Shown one piece after another: positions 53,216 to 61,288 of a DNA stretch of 64,000 nt. This DNA comes from Bog-473 sp963741995 (GTDB taxonomy: Bacteria > Actinomycetota > Acidimicrobiia > Acidimicrobiales > RAAP-2). Location of the stretch: the NCBI GenBank assembly GCA_963741995.1, contig CAVUKI010000011.1, forward strand, positions 1 through 64,000. The letters run 5' to 3'. A program made the translations under genes and the position numbers. Below the pieces are notes generated by a model, which made no database searches, had not been told where the DNA came from, and worked only from the letters and a program-made list of their open reading frames with translations. The stretch's first letter is position 1. Each line of letters starts with the position of its first letter.

Positions 53216-54298
53216 GTGACCGGTGTCGGGAAATGCACGACGACCAAGGCACGTCTCCGATGCCGGGTGGGGAGGCTCGCCACCACTGGATCGAAGATCG
53301 TGGTCTTGACTCTGACCGCGATCACTGCGACCGTGGTCGTGTTTCCCGGACCCGTCGCGGCCGACCAGGTTTCCGACCTCAAAACACAGGCGGCTCAGAT
53401 CGCGCAGGACCTCGTGTTGGAACAGCTCCAAATTGGCGCTTACCAGCAGAGGTACGACGTCGACAGTGCCAAAGTCCAAGGGGACGAAGCGGAGATCGGC
53501 TCAACCGAGAATCAGATCTCATCCGACACCCTTCGGGTGAATCGCGATCGCGAGCGGCTCCAGGCTGAAGCGGTGTCGGCCTATATCAACATGGACCCGT
53601 CGGACGAAGTCCTGTTCGAGGGGAACCAGACCGAAGCATTTGCCAGAGCCGAATACGAAGACGTGACAACAGGTGACACCTACCTCACCATCGACATCCT
53701 TCACTCCGACGAGAACGGGTTGCATGCGGAGCGTGCCACGCTCGAGCAGCAGGAGGCGCAGGACCAAGCGACAACCAACCAGGAGGCTGCACAAGGTAAC
53801 GCTGCACGTCAAACTCAGATTGAGCTCAATGCAAAGCAGGCGGAGATCACCGGCGAGCTCGTTGCGGCCGTGGCCCAGCAGCAGGCGGCACAGGCCACGG
53901 CCGCCGCCAAAGCGGTACGGGCGGCACAAGCCGCGGCTGCCGCTGCGACGTCTACTTCCCCGGCGTCTCCTTCGACCAGCGGGAATCCAACGAGCACAAC
54001 TCAATCTGCCGCCGCCAGCGCGTCATCCGGCGACCCGACGCTTCCTCCCTTTCTCCAATGTGTCTTGCGGGTCGAGTCGGGCGGCAACTACGCCGCCGTC
54101 TCGCCGGGAGGCACCTACATGGGCGGCTTCCAATTCAGCCAGCCGACGTGGAACGAAGCGGCTGGTCTGGCTGGCATGCCGCAGCTCATCAACGTCCCCC
54201 CGAACGAAGCGACTCCGTCTGAGCAAGACGACCTTGCCATCGCGCTCTACGACGCCGATGGGCAGCAACCCTGGAACGATTCCTGCCGAAACAGTTGA
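53216..54298 (+). CDS. secreted coiled-coil protein with C-terminal Rpf-like transglycosylase domain
   Basis: About 360 residues from GTG 53216, ten bases from AAAGAGG; the frame upstream to 53024 runs through repeat L and is not coding. Signal peptide with core IVVLTLTAITATVVVFPGPVAA. Residues about 45-250 are a long Gln/Ala-rich coiled coil. A Ser/Thr/Ala linker precedes the C-terminal Rpf-type fold (PPFLQCVLRVESGGNYAAVSPGGTYMGGFQFSQPTWNEAAGLAG) with the catalytic-type Glu in RVESGG. Such proteins cleave peptidoglycan at division or resuscitation. The arrangement is like that of the coiled-coil plus hydrolase proteins (RipA-type). Confidence 0.82.
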   Translation: MTGVGKCTTTKARLRCRVGRLATTGSKIVVLTLTAITATVVVFPGPVAADQVSDLKTQAAQIAQDLVLEQLQIGAYQQRYDVDSAKVQGDEAEIGSTENQISSDTLRVNRDRERLQAEAVSAYINMDPSDEVLFEGNQTEAFARAEYEDVTTGDTYLTIDILHSDENGLHAERATLEQQEAQDQATTNQEAAQGNAARQTQIELNAKQAEITGELVAAVAQQQAAQATAAAKAVRAAQAAAAAATSTSPASPSTSGNPTSTTQSAAASASSGDPTLPPFLQCVLRVESGGNYAAVSPGGTYMGGFQFSQPTWNEAAGLAGMPQLINVPPNEATPSEQDDLAIALYDADGQQPWNDSCRNS

Positions 54299-54430
54299 CG
54301 TTTCAGATCAGTGCCGTGGCGCGAAGGAGGGCTGGCCATGAAATTCCAGTGAGAGGCCTCGGCGTGTCTTGGGTGCCCAATGGTCCAGGGTCGGTATGCA
54401 CATCGGGGAGTGTCCCAGGTGGGACCTCGG

Positions 54431-55063
54431 TCAACCGACGCCGTGTCTGAACGCGATGCTCATCCGGGGACCGGCCGTTTTCACCTTCGGGACGCTGTGC
54501 TCGAAGCGGCGCTGCGTCCGGCCACCAGTGACGAGAAGGTCGCCTTGGCCGGGTGTGAACGCGCGCGACCTGCCCCCTCCCTCCGGGCGGAGCAGGAACC
54601 TGCGTGGTTCGCCCAGCGACACCAGGGCCACGACGGGATCCACGACCTCGGGAGGTATGCGGTCGCGGTGCCAGGCGACGCTGTCAGCGCCATCGCGGTA
54701 CAGATTGATCCCCACCGAGTCGAACGAGACGTCGTAGCGCGCGGAAAGCGACCCGCGGGCGTCTTCCATCCATGGGCAGGCGACGATGGGGTGCCCGCCG
54801 ATCTTCTGCCAGGAGGTCAGCCGTGGTTCGTCGACCTCGCGGTCGTACATCCAGCGACGCCGTTGGATCCAGGCAACGTCACGGAGCAGATCCTCGAAGG
54901 CCAGGTCGGAGCCCGACATCCAACCCGGGCAGTAGTCCACCCAAGAGTCGTCATCGAGCTGTGTTCGTACGAGACCGCGGAAGGACACGTCGACGGCGGT
55001 GCTCTGGTTTGCCCACAGCGAGGGCTGCCACGCAATGGCAGGTGCGCTCGCGGAATTAGCCAT
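54431..55063 (-). CDS. AlkB-family 2-oxoglutarate/Fe(II) dioxygenase
   Basis: 210 residues. Iron ligands HxD in SVAWHRDRIP and the distal His in RRFEHSVPKV; the 2-oxoglutarate Arg in RMSIAFRHG. The sequence SARYDVSFDSVGINLYRDG is the AlkB nucleotide-recognition lid. It would remove alkyl groups from nucleic-acid bases. Converges with the Rpf-like gene. Confidence 0.85.
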   Translation of the reverse strand: MANSASAPAIAWQPSLWANQSTAVDVSFRGLVRTQLDDDSWVDYCPGWMSGSDLAFEDLLRDVAWIQRRRWMYDREVDEPRLTSWQKIGGHPIVACPWMEDARGSLSARYDVSFDSVGINLYRDGADSVAWHRDRIPPEVVDPVVALVSLGEPRRFLLRPEGGGRSRAFTPGQGDLLVTGGRTQRRFEHSVPKVKTAGPRMSIAFRHGVG

Positions 55064-55361
55064 GTGGACCGTTGTACCTGGAGGGCTCGTTCAGCCGATC
55101 ACGGATACCTGCCTGCCTGCGGTGCGCATGTGACCGGCCCGGCCCGGACTACCTACTCGGCAGCTTCGTCCACGGTATCAAGCGCATGCCTGTCACGGTC
55201 ACACCGCTCATGCCGTAGATATCTGCGACGCGGAGTGCCGGTGCGAATCCTGGCCCCAAGATACCGGCAGCATCCAGAGCGGCGCCCGACGGGGTTGATT
55301 TTGGCGGCGGAGTGGCGGAAGGCCAGGAAGGGCCCTTTCTCCTCGCTCTTCTGCTTCGTGA
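55064..55361. other. intergenic with a tRNA-3'-end-like fragment
   Basis: No supported gene. At 55231-55258, GTGCCGGTGCGAATCCTGG then CCCCAAG looks like a T-arm and the start of an acceptor strand of another tRNA, but no 5' partner GGGGCCA lies within 80 bp upstream, so it is not called a tRNA. Confidence 0.35.
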
Positions 55362-56630
55362 TCATCGAGCGTCGGCAGCCAGGGCATCGAACCACCGTGA
55401 GACGCGGCTCGGTCGTGTGACCGCCCGGCCCAGCCAGGTCGTCGCAGCCGCGACATTGCGGGGACTTCCTGGTGCAGCGCCTTCGAGTAGCTCGTTCCAG
55501 AAGACCCCCCATCCATCGGCCAGAGCACTCCCGATGCCCGGCGCGGTCACGAGTCTCCCCACGGCGGAGACGGCACGAGGACGCCCCACGAGCGCGGCGT
55601 GGCCTGCGGCCGCGATGCGCTGATAGGGCAGGTGCGATCTGAGGAGGGTGCGGCGGTAGTCCGCTGCCGCGGATCTGGGGGCGCCGAGAATGGCCTCGGC
55701 GGCGGCACGCCCACTTGTCATTGCCTGTGCAATGCCCTCACCTTGAAGGGGATTCACGAGGCCAGCGGCATCGCCGACCAGCAGCACCCGCCCGGCGCCT
55801 GGCGTCGTGCCGACCATCCCCATTTTCAGCCAGCCACCCAGCTGGCGGGGGAGGGGACGTGCGGACGCCGGGTCCAGGAGTCGCAGCCGAACCAGATGGT
55901 CGACGAAGTCCGGCACGGCTCGCACCGCCTCGGCACCGCCCCGGCGGTCCCCGAGGGTCCCGATCCCGACGCCGATGTTGGCGCCGCCGCCGGGGCTCGG
56001 AAAGATCCAGCCGTAGCCCGGAAAGGCGCGCCATCGGCGCTGCTCCCAAAGGCTGATCACCGGATGGTCGACGTGCTGGTCCACGTAGGTCCGTACCGCG
56101 AAGCCCCAGAGCACCCGTGGCGCCTCGACCAGTGCGGCGACCTGGGCCACTTGGCTGGTGGCCCCGTCGGCCCCGATCACGAAGTCAGCGCGCACAGCCT
56201 CGCCGCCGTCGACCTCGAAGCCGTCGAGGCCGGTGTTCGACCAGATCGGGTGTCCGGCGCGGCCGTCGACGGGTATCGCTCCGGCATGGAGCGCCGCCTC
56301 GTGCAGCGCGTCGTCGAACACGCTCCGTGTCACCACCCGCCCTCGACCGGGGTAGGCCGTCCCATCGATACAAGTGAGAACGACTCTCCGGTTGCTTGGG
56401 CCGATGACGACCAGGTGACCGACATCGAGGCCAGGCGGCTCCGGCACCGCGAGGTCGGCGAGCACTTGCAGTCCCCTCGGCCCGATGAGATCGCCGCAGG
56501 CCTTGTCCCGCGGGAAGCGCGCCTTGTCGAGCAGGGCGACACGTACGCCGGCGCGGGCCAGGACAAGCGCCGCCGTGCTTCCCGCCGGGCCGGCACCCAC
56601 GACGAGCACATCAAAGCGCCTTGCGCCCAC
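55362..56630 (-). CDS. geranylgeranyl reductase/menaquinone-reductase-like flavoprotein
   Basis: 422 residues from GTG 56630, five bases from AGGGAG; codons to 56690 overlap the divergent gene. FAD-binding FDVLVVGAGPAGSTAALVLARAGVRVALLDK, the family motif FPRDKACGDLIGPRG, and GRVLLVGDAAGLVNPLQGEGIAQAM. Members saturate isoprenoid double bonds in geranylgeranyl lipids or menaquinone side chains. Divergent from the methyltransferase and UbiA-like genes, so the three probably serve one prenyl-lipid or quinone pathway. Confidence 0.85.
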   Translation of the reverse strand: MGARRFDVLVVGAGPAGSTAALVLARAGVRVALLDKARFPRDKACGDLIGPRGLQVLADLAVPEPPGLDVGHLVVIGPSNRRVVLTCIDGTAYPGRGRVVTRSVFDDALHEAALHAGAIPVDGRAGHPIWSNTGLDGFEVDGGEAVRADFVIGADGATSQVAQVAALVEAPRVLWGFAVRTYVDQHVDHPVISLWEQRRWRAFPGYGWIFPSPGGGANIGVGIGTLGDRRGGAEAVRAVPDFVDHLVRLRLLDPASARPLPRQLGGWLKMGMVGTTPGAGRVLLVGDAAGLVNPLQGEGIAQAMTSGRAAAEAILGAPRSAAADYRRTLLRSHLPYQRIAAAGHAALVGRPRAVSAVGRLVTAPGIGSALADGWGVFWNELLEGAAPGSPRNVAAATTWLGRAVTRPSRVSRWFDALAADAR

Positions 56631-56689
56631 GGCGGCTCCCTTCAAACGTCGACCGTATACGGTGAGATCCTCACACCTGAGGAGGCGCA

Positions 56690-57430
56690 ATGGAGAGGCA
56701 GGCCACGGCCCGAAGCGACCTCAACCGGTTCGCCCAACGACTGTTCGCCCCGCTCCCGGCACGTTACGACCGCCTGGCTGAGGTGCTGTCCATGGGGCAG
56801 AACGGCCGCTGGCGCCGCGCCATGATCGATCACATCGTCCCGGAACACCCCGCACTGGTGCTCGACGTCGCATGCGGCCCCGCCGGCGTGTCGCTCCAGA
56901 TCGCCGAGCGAACCCAAGCTGACGTGGTCGGACTCGACCTCACGCTCGACATGCTGCGCCAGGGCCAGCGCAACATCGCGCAGGGGGGCATGGGTGGCCG
57001 GATCTCTCTGGTCGCCGGCCGCGGTGAGCAATTGCCGTTCGCCGATGAGACCTTCGATGCACTGACCTTCACCTACCTCCTCCGCTACGTCGATGACCCG
57101 CAAGCCACACTGAGCGAGCTGGCCCGGGTGGTGAAGCCCGGGGGAATGGTGGCGAACCTCGAATTCCTCCTTCCGCAGAGCCGGTTTTGGCGTTTCTGGT
57201 GGTGGGGCTACACGAGGCTCATCCTGCCGGTCGGTGGCTACGTGACCGGAGGCAAGGAGTGGTACCGGGTGGGCCGGTTCCTCGGACCGAACATCTCGGC
57301 GCACTACCGGCGCTATCCATTGAGCTGGACGGTAGAGGCGTGGCGCACAGCGGGTCTGGCCGACGTCGGCGTGCGACGGATGAGTCTCGGCGGTGGTCTG
57401 GTGATGTGGGGGCGCCGTCGCGGTGGATGA
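56690..57430 (+). CDS. UbiE/MenG-like class I methyltransferase
   Basis: 246 residues; ATG 56690 after GGAGG. FAQRLFAPLPARYDRLAEVLSMGQNGRWRRAMIDH is the UbiE-type entry, then the SAM-binding VLDVACGPAGVS and DVVGLDLTLDMLRQGQ, and ALTFTYLLRYVDDP. C-methylates a quinone ring or similar prenylated aromatic. Overlaps the next gene by 8 bp. Confidence 0.82.
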   Translation: MERQATARSDLNRFAQRLFAPLPARYDRLAEVLSMGQNGRWRRAMIDHIVPEHPALVLDVACGPAGVSLQIAERTQADVVGLDLTLDMLRQGQRNIAQGGMGGRISLVAGRGEQLPFADETFDALTFTYLLRYVDDPQATLSELARVVKPGGMVANLEFLLPQSRFWRFWWWGYTRLILPVGGYVTGGKEWYRVGRFLGPNISAHYRRYPLSWTVEAWRTAGLADVGVRRMSLGGGLVMWGRRRGG

Positions 57431-58178
57431 GGCCGCACGTGGGGACACGCCGTCCGAGGAGCGTCCCGCCTTCTACGCGGCTCGCCCTGGTGGCTGGCGC
57501 GACTGGTGGACGTTGCTGCATCCGCCCTACACCGCATGGCATCTTGGGTATGTCGTCATCGGTGCCTGCCTGGTTCCGGTCATCAACACGACACGCCTGC
57601 TCGCCACGCTGCTGGCCTTCTTCCTCGCCGTCGGAGTGGCGGCGCACGCGCTCGACGAGCTGCACGGCCGGCCGCTGCGCACCCGGATCCCCACACCGGC
57701 CCTCGTGGGCGCGGCCGTGGTGGGATTGGCCGGCGCGTTGTTCCTCGGCGTGGCGGGGGTCGTGCAGGTGGGATGGCCGCTGGTCCCGTTCCTCGTGCTG
57801 GGACCCGTCCTCGTGCTGGGGTACAACTTCGAGGTCTTCGGCGGAGTGATCCACAACGAGATCGGATTCGCTGCCAGCTGGGGTGCCTTCCCGGTGTTGA
57901 CCGCGTATGTCGCACAGAACGGGACGCTGGCGCTGGCCCCGGTCCTGGCCGCTGTCGGGGCGCTCTCCCTGTCGTTGGCGCAGCGTGCGCTGAGCACGCC
58001 GGCCCGGATGTTGCGGCGACGGGCCCTTGACGCCACGGGGACCGTGTCCCTGGCCGACGGGACGCAGCAGGCTATCGACCGACCCACGCTGCTCGCTCCA
58101 CTGGAGCAGGCGCTTCGCGCCATGGCCTGGGCCGTCGTCCTCCTGGCCGCAGCGCTCGCCGTTGCCCGGCTTCGTTAA
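57423..58178 (+). CDS. UbiA-like prenyltransferase-family membrane protein
   Basis: 251 residues from GTG 57423. About seven helices, starting WWTLLHPPYTAWHLGYVVIGA. The first Asp-rich motif of UbiA reads AHALDELHGRPLRT, close to the DELxGRPL form seen in some UbiA relatives, and VLGYNFEVFGGVIHNEIGF stands where the second motif should be. Would attach an isoprenoid chain to a ring acceptor, consistent with the adjacent methyltransferase and reductase; since motif 2 is atypical this is not certain. Confidence 0.7.
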   Translation: MDEAARGDTPSEERPAFYAARPGGWRDWWTLLHPPYTAWHLGYVVIGACLVPVINTTRLLATLLAFFLAVGVAAHALDELHGRPLRTRIPTPALVGAAVVGLAGALFLGVAGVVQVGWPLVPFLVLGPVLVLGYNFEVFGGVIHNEIGFAASWGAFPVLTAYVAQNGTLALAPVLAAVGALSLSLAQRALSTPARMLRRRALDATGTVSLADGTQQAIDRPTLLAPLEQALRAMAWAVVLLAAALAVARLR

Positions 58179-58262
58179 CGGACGTGCACGCATCTTCACT
58201 GTTCAATCCGTCACCGACCGCGGTCGTTTCAGGATCGATGACGTGCCCGAAATGGAGCAACG

Positions 58263-59438
58263 TCACGTTGCTTTGCGGGACCATCGACGCCGATGCCCGG
58301 GATTCACCACCTGTGGACGCTGGTAGACATCGGAATCGTCGGCACTGGGCCTGCGTTGGGGAGGTCGGCGGGGTTCTACTGGCCCCGCATGCAGATGACG
58401 ACGCGGACCAGACCATGGTGTCGGTGGGGCCGTGAGCCGATCGGCAAGGCGATAGGCGATGGACTCATAGTTGACCCGCCACCCGCGGAAGTCGGGCCAC
58501 GCCTCTTCCGCGTTGCGCTCGGTTTGAAATCCCACCCTTTCCAGCATCTCTACGGCGTTCGCGAACTCTTCGTAAGTGAGCTGAATCGGACCTTCGGGGC
58601 TCGGATCGGGATCGACGCTCCACCCCAGTGTGACGGCGATTCGCTGCAGAAGCGTAAAGCCCATGCGGAGGCACAGCCGAGCTTCCGACGAAGCGGTACT
58701 TGGGGCGAGTGCCAGATGCATTGCCGCCCCATCGAGCACGGCAAGCACGCCGAGCACCCAAGAAAACCAGGGTTCGGGCGACCGGAAGAGAAGAAGGATG
58801 GGGTAAGTGGTGTGGCTCTCGGCGACATCTGCGGACCATTCCTCCCAGCTTGCGTAAAGATCAGGCAACGTATCTGTGATTCCGACAAGTTGGTGACGGG
58901 CCAGCAGCTCGGGTCCCCATGCTGGGCTGCCGGCTCGGCTTTCGAGTAGTGAAACCAGGCCTTCGCGGCGGCTGAAAGCGCCATAGAGGGCGGGCAGATA
59001 AGCAATTTGCAGCGCGACAATCACAACCCAGATGGCGCCGACCGTTATATCGACTCCCGTGTTTGCCGGACCCCCAGAATGGACCGCGCCGACGGTGAAG
59101 AGTGCGGTGAGTGCTTGCAACAGAGCCAGCGAAAGCGAATGAACTGTCGGCATCAATATCAACGCGAACCCCAACACAAGGCTGGCCCCCCAGAAGAGCA
59201 GTTGCGCAATGAGAGCAACCGGGGCGGTCGGCGCCAGGATTGCGTCCTTGCCTTCATAGGTCTTGGCCAAACGTGAGAACCCGACGAAGAGCAGCCGCAC
59301 CGAGCGATTGACGAACACCGTCAGACGCTCGACACCGGCGGGTCGACGGGGGAGGACCATGGTCAAGAGAACCTCAGCCAGGGTGAGGCCCACGACAATG
59401 AGACCGAGTACGAAGAGAAACTGGTTCACGAGTACCAC
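58263..59438 (-). CDS. uncharacterised membrane protein with channel-like pore segment
   Basis: 391 residues from GTG 59438. Helix at 5-28, two helices at about 75-125 flanking LLQALTALFTVGAVHSGGPANTG, which resembles a two-helix ion-channel pore with a selectivity-filter-like TVGA, then a helix at about 130-150. The remaining 240 residues are soluble with a helical start (ALYGAFSRREGLVSLLESRAG) and a proline/arginine-rich tail. Similar proteins occur widely in Actinobacteria without a known function. I would not claim ion specificity. Confidence 0.6.
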   Translation of the reverse strand: MVLVNQFLFVLGLIVVGLTLAEVLLTMVLPRRPAGVERLTVFVNRSVRLLFVGFSRLAKTYEGKDAILAPTAPVALIAQLLFWGASLVLGFALILMPTVHSLSLALLQALTALFTVGAVHSGGPANTGVDITVGAIWVVIVALQIAYLPALYGAFSRREGLVSLLESRAGSPAWGPELLARHQLVGITDTLPDLYASWEEWSADVAESHTTYPILLLFRSPEPWFSWVLGVLAVLDGAAMHLALAPSTASSEARLCLRMGFTLLQRIAVTLGWSVDPDPSPEGPIQLTYEEFANAVEMLERVGFQTERNAEEAWPDFRGWRVNYESIAYRLADRLTAPPTPWSGPRRHLHAGPVEPRRPPQRRPSADDSDVYQRPQVVNPGHRRRWSRKAT

Positions 59439-59794
59439 CGCCGTCCGATCAAGGGTCCCTCAATGGGGTCCGGAGGATCGATCCGATCCAGGTTCGTTCT
59501 GGGCTCAACGAGATGCATCAGGCCATGCGAGGTTGAAGCCGGTATCAACATCTGGTGATCGTAGGCGTTGGGTTTTCTGACGTCGTTGGCATGGTCCGTG
59601 ACGTCGCGCGAAACCGATGTTGCGAGAACGACGCCTTCGGGGCCACGCGATCTGTGGCAGGCCCTGCTCGCCTGGCTGCTTGCGCGCTCCTGTGATCTTG
59701 CCCATCCCAGGTTCGACCTCGGAGCCCACCGGGGAGAATGTGGCGGCTTGTGTGCCCGGCACCGAGTTGCCCCAAGGCTGCCGAACGAATGTCC
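59439..59794. other. 356-bp gap, no gene seen
   Basis: No frame has a recognisable product or ribosome site, and neither flanking gene reads into it from a promoter I can point to. No repeat palindrome or tRNA-like tail. Confidence 0.4.
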
Positions 59795-60529
59795 TCAGTG
59801 TCCCGCGATCTGACCGCCGTCGACGTGCAGAATCTCGCCAGTCACGAAGGACGACGACTCAAGGAAGAGGATGGCATCGACGATGTCGCTGACCTGTCCG
59901 ACGTGTCCCACGGGTGGGAGTTGCGACCCGAGTGCGCTGTAGCTCTGGGGTGGGTGGACCGGGGTCTGAATGATGCCGGGAGAGACAGCGTTGACGCGGA
60001 TTCCCCGCGACGCATATTCAATCGCAAGCGACCTGGTCGCTGCGGCAAGGCCACCCTTCGTAAGTGCCGTGAGCGCCGACGGCGCGCTGGAGTCGGCGAC
60101 GTCGACCAAGGTCGTGGTGATGTTCACGACATGCCCGGCACCTCTTTCCAGCATGTGGCCGATCACAAGCTGCGTCAGGTGGAAGAACCCAGTGAGATTG
60201 ACGCCGACCACAGCCGCGTAGTCAGCAGCCGTATAGTCGATGAACGGCTTGGAAAGATAGACCCCAGCATTGTTGATCAGGGTGTCGATGCGGCCGAAGG
60301 CCTTCACCGCCGCGCCGACGATCTGATTCGCGGTGGCGGGATCCGACAGGTCCCCAGCAACGGTCAGGACACCAGGGTCGGCAGAGCGCGTGATTGTTCG
60401 TGACGTAGCCACCACGGCCCACTCGTTGTGTCGGTAGCCCTCGACGATGCCCGCGCCGATGCCTTGGGATCCTCCGGTGACGATGGCGACCTTGCGGTCC
60501 TCGGTGCTCACAACCTCTGACGTAGTCAA
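59795..60529 (-). CDS. SDR oxidoreductase with altered active site
   Basis: 244 residues; TTG 60529 overlaps the stop of the preceding gene (TTGA). TGGSQGIGAGIVEGYR cofactor loop, NNAGVYLSKPF, HVVNITTTLVDVADSSAPSALTALTKGGLAAATRSLAIEYASRGIRVNAVSPG. Lys of YxxxK is present, but the Tyr position is Ser/Ala (SALTALTK), as in a known subgroup of SDRs. C-terminal VTGEILHVDGGQIAGH. Co-transcribed with the tandem MIase gene. Substrate unknown. Confidence 0.78.
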   Translation of the reverse strand: MTTSEVVSTEDRKVAIVTGGSQGIGAGIVEGYRHNEWAVVATSRTITRSADPGVLTVAGDLSDPATANQIVGAAVKAFGRIDTLINNAGVYLSKPFIDYTAADYAAVVGVNLTGFFHLTQLVIGHMLERGAGHVVNITTTLVDVADSSAPSALTALTKGGLAAATRSLAIEYASRGIRVNAVSPGIIQTPVHPPQSYSALGSQLPPVGHVGQVSDIVDAILFLESSSFVTGEILHVDGGQIAGH

Positions 60530-61146
60530 GGTTGCGTCACTCCGGGGTCACTGGGATGCGGGGCCAGCCGGATGGTCTCCACCTGTGCCCAAGGCTGCAG
60601 TGGGAGCGACCCCAGGATCGCGTCCATCTCGTCGGCATCGCCCGCCCGCCACAGGCCCAGAGCTCGACCATCGCCCGGCAGGGCCCAAAGCCGAAGCAAC
60701 CGGCCGAGGCCCGCCAACTCTCGCGCTCGACCGGCCTCCCTGGCGTTGACCTCGTCGACGACGTCGCTCGGCGTACCAGGTGGCACCGTGACGGTGCATG
60801 TGGTGAAGAACTCGCTGCCCGGTCCTGGTGGTGCGGACGATCCTCTTTGATCGATGTGTCGGCCCGGGTCGTTCGGATGGGTCGAGAGGGGAACGTCCTC
60901 ATCGGTACGCCAGACGCGCAGCGGCATCGAAAGGAGCACTGTGTCGAGCGCGGCCCGGTCGTCGGCATCGAAGAGTCCGAGAGTGCGCCACTCGCCCGGC
61001 TCCAGCGGCGGGCGCCACAGGCGGAGGAGGCGTCCCTCTGCGGCGAGTTCCAGCGAGTGAGCGGCCTCCCGAGACCGGACGTCGTCGATGGCCGCATCGG
61101 ACGTCCCCTCGGGGACGTGGGTGGTCATGGTGACCAGGTATTCCAC
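60526..61146 (-). CDS. tandem muconolactone-isomerase-like (MIase) protein
   Basis: 206 residues with two copies of the ferredoxin-like MIase domain. Copy 1 is EYLVTMTTHVPEGTSDAAIDDVRSREAAHSLELAAEGRLLRLWRPP; copy 2 is FFTTCTVTVPPGTPSDVVDEVNAREAGRARELAGLGRLLRLWALPG, with the same order of segments. Ordinary muconolactone isomerase is about 95 residues and a decamer, so this is a fused pair. It isomerises a lactone in catechol ortho-cleavage or has taken another role. Operon with the SDR. Confidence 0.75.
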   Translation of the reverse strand: MEYLVTMTTHVPEGTSDAAIDDVRSREAAHSLELAAEGRLLRLWRPPLEPGEWRTLGLFDADDRAALDTVLLSMPLRVWRTDEDVPLSTHPNDPGRHIDQRGSSAPPGPGSEFFTTCTVTVPPGTPSDVVDEVNAREAGRARELAGLGRLLRLWALPGDGRALGLWRAGDADEMDAILGSLPLQPWAQVETIRLAPHPSDPGVTQP

Positions 61147-61288
61147 GAGATGCCTCTCTCCTCAACTCAATGACCGTACGGCTCCGTGCACTGTTGCTCT
61201 GTAACGGGCCGCCTCGGTGGGGTGCGGAGAATCCAATGCACGCCGCGGCGTCAGAGCTGGGGTCCCTGTGGGCAACACGCGCCCGTCC

